Shown here piece after piece: positions 1 through 5,140 of a stretch of 5,140 nt of DNA. The DNA comes from an uncultured Ruminococcus sp. (GTDB lineage: Bacteria > Bacillota > Clostridia > Oscillospirales > Ruminococcaceae), in NCBI GenBank assembly GCA_945876405.1, contig CAMCOJ010000186.1, positions 1 through 5,140 on the forward strand, given 5' to 3'. The notes beneath the pieces were generated by a model. It searched no databases. It worked only from the letters and a program-made list of their open reading frames with translations, and had not been told where the DNA came from. How positions within the stretch are numbered: position 1 is the first letter of the stretch; each line of letters starts with the position of its first letter. Made by a program: the position numbers and the translations under genes.

Positions 1-44
1 CACAAGGAGTATCGTCGGCAGCGTCAGATGTGTATAAGAGACAG
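1..44 (+). other. Illumina Nextera adapter left on the contig end (not biological)
   Basis: These bases match the layout of the P5 side of a Nextera library read toward the insert. Bases 1-3 (CAC) fit the last bases of the P5 flow-cell oligo. Bases 4-11 (AAGGAGTA) equal the i5 index known as N507/S507. Bases 12-25 (TCGTCGGCAGCGTC) are the Read 1 overhang. Bases 26-44 (AGATGTGTATAAGAGACAG) are the 19-base Tn5 mosaic end. The match over 12-44 is exact and uninterrupted, and the order index, overhang, mosaic end is that of a library molecule. A natural Tn5 end would not carry the index and overhang, so this is untrimmed adapter. It should be masked, and the biological sequence begins at base 45. 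Confidence 0.98.
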
Positions 45-2564
45 AGTATATTCTGAACCATTACTGTTGGTAATACCTGTTATCATATTGGAAAGATTAT
101 AGGTATAGCTGGATGTTACTCCATTGTTATATGAAGCTGTTGCCTTATTGCCGGCATTGTCATATGTATATTCTACTGTCTCTGTTCCGCCCTCATATAC
201 TTTGGAGATACGCATCTCATCATCATATTCATATGTTTCATTTGAATATACAATAAGATTATTTACTCCGGTAAATACATTATCAATATTTGATGTACTT
301 CCAACATAGCTGTATCCTTTGAAATAAGAACCAATTTCTTTTACAACTCTGCCAAGAGCGTCATATACAAAGCTTGTTGTTTCTGAATTACCGGATACAT
401 TTACAACTCTTCCCATATTATCATACTGATAATATACACTTGTGTTTTTAGAACTGTCTGCCGGACAGACTGAAACTGAACTTATAACATTGTTCAGAGA
501 ATCATATGTTTTTGTTGTAACATTTCCGTTAGCATCATGACTGGAAATAATATTACCATTCAGATCATATAACAAAGTTCCGTAATTATGTATTATTGTT
601 CCGTTTATTGATTCCTCTGTGGAAATAAGCTGATTTCTGTTGTCATAAATATATGTCGTAACAAGTTTGTTCAGGTCATCCGGCGATGTCATACCTGTTA
701 CCATACTTGTTTTTATGCTGTCTTTGTCATAAAAATATTTTGTATATGTATCGTCACAGTCATCTGCATATACAGCCGTCATAACAAGATTTCCAAGATT
801 GTCATACCAGAATTCTGTTTTATTCCACTTCTGTGTATCATCATCCTGCAGCTGCGAATTTGTTTCTGTTGTTTTTTCCTTACCGTTTTTATAGTAGGAA
901 TTTTTAGTGACAGAATATCTTATATTACCTCTGTCATCAAAAAACGGTGTCTGTGTCTCAGTTAGTTTATTCAGATACTCATATTTATATTTGGTTGTAT
1001 GTTTTCCGTTTTCATCATTTTCAGGATCATAAGTCTGTGTTCCAAGCTGACCGTTAGCATAATATGTGTTTTCTCTCTTTAACTGTTCATTTACATATTC
1101 AGCAACAGTATTTCCGTTACAGTCTGTTATAATATCAGTTGTTACCTGTTTGTCTTCAGTAATATACTGAACCTTTGTGGTTTTATAAGCATTATATGTT
1201 CTGTCATCAGAACCATATACTTTAAAATTATAGTTATTTATTATTTCATATGATGTAGATGTAAGAATAAGTCTGTCACTATTTTCACTGCTCTTAAAAT
1301 GTGTACTTTTTTCTCTTCCAAGTCCATCATATTCTGTAAGATTCTGTGTACCATCAGGATTAACTGTTTTAATTAAATTTCCATATGCATTATAGAAGAA
1401 ATTTGTTGTATGACCTTCTGAATCTGTAACACTCTTTGTTAATCCACCCGGATAATAACTTGTTGCTGTAAATTTATTTCCGTCAGCAGCATAATTAGGA
1501 GCAATCTTTTTAACTTCTCTTCCTAGAACGTCATACTCTATCTTTATTTCTGCCGGAGTCTGAGTTAACTCTCCGTTTACAGGTTTTCCGTATACAATAG
1601 TATCAGTAACATTTCCTGCCTTATCGTACCGCATCTCAGTAACAAACCCTTCGGCAGATATTGTTTTTTCCGCCAGAAACAGGTCATTATACTCATATCT
1701 TACACCATGTTCCGGGTGTGTTTCACCAGCACCATAGTTGAACATCTCACTTACAGTTCCGTCAGGATTATACTTATATTCAGTTACATTGCCCTCAGGA
1801 TCAGTAGTTTTTTTCAGCAATCCTTTTATTGTATAGTCTGTGTCTCCGTAATACTCATACCCGGTAACCGCAAATTCAGATATATGATTTTCAAAATAAC
1901 TCTTCGGATTTGACTTTGCCTGATTTACAGCATCGTCTGAAACTGTTGTTAAACTTTGGGCAGAACGAGTGATTCTGGTACCATCGTATACATTGATAAC
2001 AAGATTATTATTCGCATCAACAGAAAGGATAAGATTGTTAAGTTCATCATAAAGTGATAATGTGAATGTTCCGTCAGGAAGTGTTGTTTTTATTACATTT
2101 CCATTATCATCATAATCTGTTAATGTAACATTACCTTTTTCATCCGTATATCTTATTATTTCATCGTATTTATTCTTACCGTTTGCATCTTTGCTGTATT
2201 CCGCATTCTCAATTATATATTCTGTTCCATCAGTATATACCTTATTGAGTTTTACAGCGTATTTTTCATCATAATCATACTGAGTAGTCTTGATATAATT
2301 TCCGTTATCATATTCAACCACACCTGTCTGTTTACCAGAAGGATTATACTGATAAACCTGACGAAGTCCTAATGAATTGGTAATATAATTTACTTTACCA
2401 TCTGAAAAATATTCAACCTGTTCAACTGTTTCATTATAGTGATTGGTTATTTTTTTAAGATATGAATTCCCATCATAATCATAGTATTCATAGCCTTCCA
2501 AAACACTTCGTACAGAATCAAGTCTGTTTTGAGAATCATATGTATAATTTACTGAACGAACCAA
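45..2564 (-). repeat. RHS/YD repeat array, about 840 residues, incomplete at its end
   Basis: Residues 740-1579 are a run of degenerate YD repeats of the form YDxxGrl/v followed by a short strand. Clear copies include YDSQNRL (748), YDDNGNV (890), YDKAGNV (1052), YDVLGRE (1083), YDGLGRE (1151), YDNLGNL (1326), YDNMGRV (1453), YDALGRV (1473) and YDNAGNK (1540). Linking DPEGNVTEY and DANGNVTTKTY motifs are typical of the family. In known structures such repeats spiral into a closed beta-shell. The array is still going at base 45, so more repeats and the core-terminating motif are missing. The copies have diverged and are a protein-level repeat rather than an obvious DNA-level one. Confidence 0.92.
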
Positions 2565-4781
2565 CTGATCAGATTTATAATTTTCTATACTAATAACTCG
2601 CTTATGTTCACCGGATGAATCATATGTTATCTTATATAATCCACCGGATAAATCCGTTATTGTTCGTACATTATTTTCTATAGGTGAAACTGTAATAGTA
2701 TTTCCATCAGAATCTTCAATCTGACATAATTCATTTGAAGAATTAAAATGATACTTTATCTGTGACGGAATAGTAACGACAAAATTATTATTAGTGTCTC
2801 TTACCATTTTATTGTGATTGTTCAGGTTTTCGAAAACTCCGTTTTCCTCTTTAAAAGTGGAATTTGAACCATCCGGAAGAACAACCTGATATATCCCTGC
2901 AGCAGGAGAAATAATTTTACTTACATCAATATTGAAGTCCCAGCCAACACCGAATGATCCCTCTTCTGTATTCATAGAATTATAAGTTCTTACAAAATCA
3001 AGTGACATTCCCGGTGCCTTTGAACTCATATCTACAAAGGATTTTGAGTAATTTCCTGTTGCTATATGAACACCATCACCTATTTCCCAGCCTCTTCTGT
3101 AAAGAGTATAATCAGGTTCTTCATCTTCTGTTATCTCAAACCATGGATGAATTTCATAAAGCTCTGGTGAATATCCGTATGGGAAAATAATACCTATACA
3201 ATTCCCCTCATCATCTACATAATCAAAATTAAGCTGACGGGTTGTGTTGTATATATTTCTCTCCGGATTGTCCCAGTGAATAGTCTGTAATCCATTGGGA
3301 TTGTAGAGTAATATCTTGTGTGTGCCAGCTGACCAGACAGATTTTTCGCCGGACCGCTCATTTACCAGCCAGTGATCACCATAAAAATATATAATACCTG
3401 CTATCCAGGCTGCTTCTTCTTCAAAATCAGCGATAGTAGTGTACAGCCAGTTTCCATCAAGCCAGAGAATATCATTTTCATTTTGCATATAAAGTATGTC
3501 ATCGCATCCTGCCTGACCAAAATGAAATTCTCCTCCTACATGAAGACGTCCTCCGTTCATATAAAGAACAGCACCAGTACCTTCTTCCCACAGATTTGCA
3601 TCTCTGGTTCTGAAGATAAAGTTTTCTGTAACATCAAGACTATAGCCGTTCAAATCAAGAAACGCATTATATAATTCCATGTAATCATTTCGGCAATTAC
3701 CGTTAAGGGTTATATAATTCCCGAATATGTCCTGATAATCACTACTGTTTAATCCATTAAGTGCTTCAAGCTGGTTATAAAAATACGAATAATCGTCCTG
3801 ATCAATTTCTCCGTCATTATCTATATCCATATATTCATAGTAATCCGGACTCGTTGTGCAGGACCCTACATAATTTTCCTGTATATACTGCAAATCATAT
3901 TCATCAATAAGACCGTCATTATTTATGTCATACTCTGTACTATAACCTTCATCTTCTGAATTTTTATTAAGATAATTCTGGCGAATCTGATTAAGATCAT
4001 TGTCACTGTCTATCTTTCCGTCATTATTAATATCAAAAGCGGCATCATAATTTCCGGATGCCCTTCTTTCTCCTATACATTCCCAGACAAAAGCCGCATC
4101 ATTTTGATCTATGACATTATCGCTCCACCGATTGTTTTCTGCTGCATTATATCTGGTATCACCAAAAAACAGTATGTTCTCTTCGATATCATAAGATCCA
4201 TAACCCATTCCATAATAGAAACGAGGCAGATATCCATCGCACTCAAGTTTTATATGAGTTGCCATAGAGGAAAGACCGGAAGCAGACACAGTAAATGAAC
4301 CATCCGCATTTACTGTTGTCTCTGCAGCAACCTGCCATTCTGAGTCAAACAGAAATACTTTTGCTTTTGAGCAGTCTCTTTCGTCGCTAAGACTTACACT
4401 GCCTGTAACCGTCAGTGAACCAGACACCTCCGGCAAATCATATGGTATTATTGGTATTCCTGTTCCTGCTTCCAACGACATGATTTCTTCTTCACTACCA
4501 AAATCCAATTCTTCAGGACCTTGTGGTCTCATAGAGAAAAGGCCGGTTTCATCCGGAATATCAAAATAATTTATTTCACCTAATCTGCTGACTTTTTCTT
4601 TGAATTCTTCGGCCAGCTGCTGTTTCTCATTCAGCTTTTCAATTGATTCAGCAGCCTCCGCAAGTGTATCCGCATGTAAGATACCCTGTGCTGTACCGTC
4701 TCCGAAAATCATTACCTGTGCTGCCATCAGCAATGACAAAACTCCGGCGGTTGCTTTTTTGAAAATTTTGTTTTTGTGCAT
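45..4781 (-). CDS. Secreted RHS/YD-repeat protein with dockerin-like EF-hand array, 3' end missing
   Basis: This is a partial gene of 1579 genuine codons. The open frame continues to a TGA at 24..26, but its last six residues (LSLIHI) are adapter translation. I chose the ATG at 4781 because a strong Shine-Dalgarno lies five bases upstream and the frame then opens with a signal peptide; an in-frame TTG at 4811 lacks both. Domains by residue from the ATG: signal peptide 1 to about 37; acidic helical linker 39-67; CnaB-like beta domain 119-200; four EF-hand loops starting at 217, 250, 285 and 319; beta-rich module 372-520; DUF6531-like domain about 561-621; YD repeats 740-1579. RHS proteins of this type are exported, and their repeats encase a variable C-terminal toxin or effector. 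Here neither the conserved RHS core end nor the effector is present, so the target is unknown. A purely adhesive or structural role is the alternative. No frameshift or internal stop is seen, and no neighbouring gene is present to show an operon. Confidence 0.93.
2919..3101 (-). other. DUF6531-like RHS-entry domain
   Basis: Residues 561-621 carry the marks of the domain that usually opens the RHS shell. They are a GDGVHIATGNYSKS segment (compare 'GDPVDVATGE' in the family), then PGMSLDFVRTYNS (compare 'LPLSFTRTYNS'), then GSFGVGWDFNID (compare 'GPLGPGWTH'). In polymorphic toxins this domain precedes the YD repeats. Its presence here, followed by the LPDGS/F segment at 635-643, supports classing the protein as an RHS toxin-type protein rather than a generic repeat adhesin. 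Confidence 0.8.
3222..3668 (-). other. Beta-rich module upstream of the RHS domain
   Basis: Residues 372-520 contain repeated short strands with the pattern GG-L-V-G-F, such as YMNGGRLHVGGEFHF, then ILWLDGNWLYTT, IIYFYGDHWLV and the segment SAGTHKILLYNPNGLQTI. This resembles a module often seen just before RHS repeats in Firmicutes, where 'NGGTLNVGGN' and 'GTHKVVLSG..QTVSF' style motifs suggest a small beta-helix or solenoid. The version here is diverged, with acidic insertions around 453-457. Its function is not known to me; a surface-display or spacer role is a guess. Confidence 0.5.
3762..4133 (-). repeat. Four tandem EF-hand/dockerin-like calcium loops
   Basis: Three clear 12-residue loops begin at D250 (DINNDGKIDSDN), D285 (DINNDGLIDEYD) and D319 (DIDNDGEIDQDD). 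Each has acidic or Asn ligands at positions 1, 3, 5, 9 and 12, and Gly at 6. A fourth, degenerate loop fits at N217-D228 (NRWSDNVIDQND), with Trp at ligand position 3. The spacing is 33, 35 and 34 residues, close to the spacing of the two halves of a type I dockerin, so the region could be two dockerins in tandem. Each loop is followed by a helix-like segment (for example LNQIRQNYL and LQYIQENYV). Dockerins bind cohesins on scaffoldins. Simple calcium-dependent stiffening, with no cohesin partner, is the alternative. Confidence 0.75.
4182..4427 (-). other. CnaB/carboxypeptidase-regulatory-like beta domain
   Basis: Residues 119-200 read as a short beta-sandwich. A GSLTVTGSVSL strand opens it, followed by a strand with KVFLFD, an ATTVNADGSFTVSA turn typical of this fold (a DG-F 'new feature' hairpin), and a closing ECDGYLPRFYY segment like the 'K-GYL-R' ending of such domains. 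In clostridial cellulosome proteins a domain of this kind often sits directly before a dockerin, as it does here. Assignment is by pattern only; the fold is inferred. Confidence 0.5.
4671..4781 (-). other. Signal peptide of the RHS protein
   Basis: Residues 1-37 show the three-part layout of a Sec signal peptide. There is a basic start (MHKNKIFKKA), a hydrophobic core at about residues 14-26 (VLSLLMAAQVMIF), and a small-residue region. Cleavage could follow A31 (G-T-A) or A37 (L-H-A); the sequence does not decide between them. No lipobox cysteine is seen, so this is not a lipoprotein. It implies export across the membrane. Any C-terminal wall-anchoring signal would lie in the missing part. 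Confidence 0.85.
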
Positions 4782-4786
4782 TCTTG

Positions 4787-4794
4787 CACCCCCT
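4787..4794 (-). promoter_or_regulatory. Shine-Dalgarno site of the RHS gene
   Basis: On the minus strand this reads AGGGGGTG, one mismatch from AGGAGGTG, with five bases between it and the ATG at 4781..4779. It decides the start: the in-frame TTG at 4811 has nothing comparable in front, and using it would put ten extra residues before the basic start of the signal peptide. Confidence 0.85.
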
Positions 4795-5070
4795 GCATTT
4801 ATTGAAATCAATTTTGTTTTCCCGCATTTTTTTGTTAAGGTTATCTGTTATCATGTTTACTAATCTGCCTGCATCAATCTTACCTTTACCGAACTGCCAA
4901 ACCGTTTCTAATCCCCCTTTAATCATATTAGTTCTGAAAAGTTAAAAGAGAAATACAAACTCAAAATAAACATGACAGAAAAATACCCACATAAATATAA
5001 TTAAAAAAACATGCAAGTGTCACATCCATAAATTCATTTTCATCAGAATTCATAAAATACATTACTTAGC

Positions 5071-5099
5071 AATATACTTTTTTGATAAATTATAGTGAA
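5071..5099 (-). promoter_or_regulatory. Candidate sigma-A-type promoter
   Basis: On the minus strand TTCACT (5099..5094, four of six to the -35 consensus) is separated by exactly 17 bases from TATATT (5076..5071, five of six to the -10 consensus). It points toward the RHS gene and would give a leader of roughly 285 bases. The -35 lies inside the left arm of the palindrome. In DNA this AT-rich such matches arise by chance, so this is only the best candidate I could find. Confidence 0.25.
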
Positions 5100-5130
5100 C
5101 GTCAAAATAAATTTGACTTTCACTATAATT
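5088..5130. repeat. 43-base palindrome, 19-base arms with one mismatch
   Basis: The left arm 5088-5106 (AATTATAGTGAACGTCAAA) and right arm 5112-5130 (TTTGACTTTCACTATAATT) are reverse complements except for the pair 5100/5118, around a five-base loop (ATAAA). As RNA it would be a long stem, but neither strand has a clean U-tract directly after it, which argues against a standard intrinsic terminator. An operator for a dimeric regulator, a hairpin at a mobile-element end, or a dispersed palindromic repeat all fit. Only one copy is in the window. Confidence 0.8.
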
Positions 5131-5140
5131 ATTTTATTAA

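Larger units (their letters stand above)
4782..5140. other. Upstream non-coding region of the RHS gene
   Basis: No convincing gene lies in these 359 bases. The part next to the gene (4782-4925) is less AT-rich and contains G-runs on the minus strand (AAAGGGGG at 4913-4920, AGGGGGTG at 4787-4794). A minus-strand frame from an ATG at 4926 is open across it and on into the RHS gene out of frame (to 4648), but I see no Shine-Dalgarno for it. From about 4927 rightward the DNA becomes very AT-rich, with poly-A/T runs. It holds a weak promoter candidate and a long palindrome. I found no tRNA, known riboswitch core or intrinsic terminator. Confidence 0.6.

Noticed and set aside
26..44. Tn5/IS50 mosaic end as evidence of a natural transposon
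   Set aside because: It is joined to the synthetic Read 1 overhang and an index sequence, so it comes from library preparation.
124..309. Plus-strand open frame of 61 codons
   Set aside because: It lies wholly inside the RHS gene on the opposite strand, is rich in Ser/Tyr/Val from antisense YD-repeat codons, and has no Shine-Dalgarno or recognisable domain.
1707..1913. Plus-strand open frame of 68 codons with hydrophobic stretches
   Set aside because: Antisense shadow of the RHS repeats; the hydrophobicity comes from the reverse complement of Asp/Asn/Glu/Lys-rich codons.
3002..3190. Plus-strand open frame of 62 codons
   Set aside because: Antisense to the conserved DUF6531-like segment, whose motifs make clear sense on the minus strand.
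3372..3674. Plus-strand open frame of 100 codons
   Set aside because: Lies opposite the beta-rich module of the RHS gene and shows no domain, start signal or sensible composition of its own.
4104..4298. Plus-strand open frame of 64 codons with a cysteine/isoleucine-rich start
   Set aside because: Antisense to the dockerin-like and CnaB-like part of the RHS gene, with no start signal or domain of its own.
4600..4863. Plus-strand open frame of 87 codons resembling a membrane peptide
   Set aside because: Mostly antisense to the signal peptide and the acidic linker; Ala/Ser/Phe-rich runs come from the complement of Glu/Ala/Lys codons.
4648..4926. Minus-strand open frame of 92 codons as an independent gene
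   Set aside because: It lacks a Shine-Dalgarno, a stop lies 15 bases upstream of its ATG, and its second half only reads the RHS start in another frame. It is kept only as a finding about the leader.
5031..5053. Seven-base direct repeat AATTCAT, two copies 16 bases apart
   Set aside because: Too short in such AT-rich DNA to be distinguished from chance.
5088..5140. Intrinsic terminator of a gene to the right, or on the plus strand
   Set aside because: The stem is AT-rich and is not followed directly by a U-tract on either strand, and no plus-strand gene precedes it.

Overview
The window is most likely one end, possibly all, of a short-read assembly contig. Bases 1-44 are Illumina/Nextera library adapter, and genuine DNA starts at base 45. 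The genuine part is AT-rich. It carries one very large gene on the minus strand (45..4781) that runs off the left edge without its true 3' end, preceded on the right by about 360 bases of AT-rich upstream DNA. The combination of AT-rich coding sequence, a Gram-positive style signal peptide, dockerin-like calcium loops and a giant RHS/YD-repeat protein suggests a Firmicute, plausibly a gut or rumen Clostridia of the Ruminococcus type. That placement is inference from style, not from a marker gene.

Layout from left to right: adapter (1..44); the RHS/YD-repeat region (45..2564); a linker region; a DUF6531-like RHS-entry domain (2919..3101); a beta-rich module (3222..3668); four tandem EF-hand/dockerin-like loops (about 3762..4133); a CnaB/carboxypeptidase-regulatory-like beta domain (4182..4427); an acidic linker and a signal peptide (4671..4781); a strong Shine-Dalgarno (4787..4794); a leader of about 145 bases with a doubtful small ORF (to 4926); very AT-rich DNA with a weak candidate promoter (5071..5099); and a long near-perfect palindrome (5088..5130) ten bases from the right edge.

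The gene encodes a secreted, multi-domain RHS-family protein of the WapA/polymorphic-toxin type. In this family the YD repeats form a hollow shell that encapsulates a variable C-terminal effector. Here that C-terminal end, and any immunity gene behind it, is lost at the contig edge, so its activity cannot be named. The main biological oddity is the four-loop dockerin-like array near the N-terminus, which could anchor the protein to a cohesin scaffold on the cell surface. The main technical oddity is that the apparent stop codon and last six residues of the open reading frame are adapter translation.
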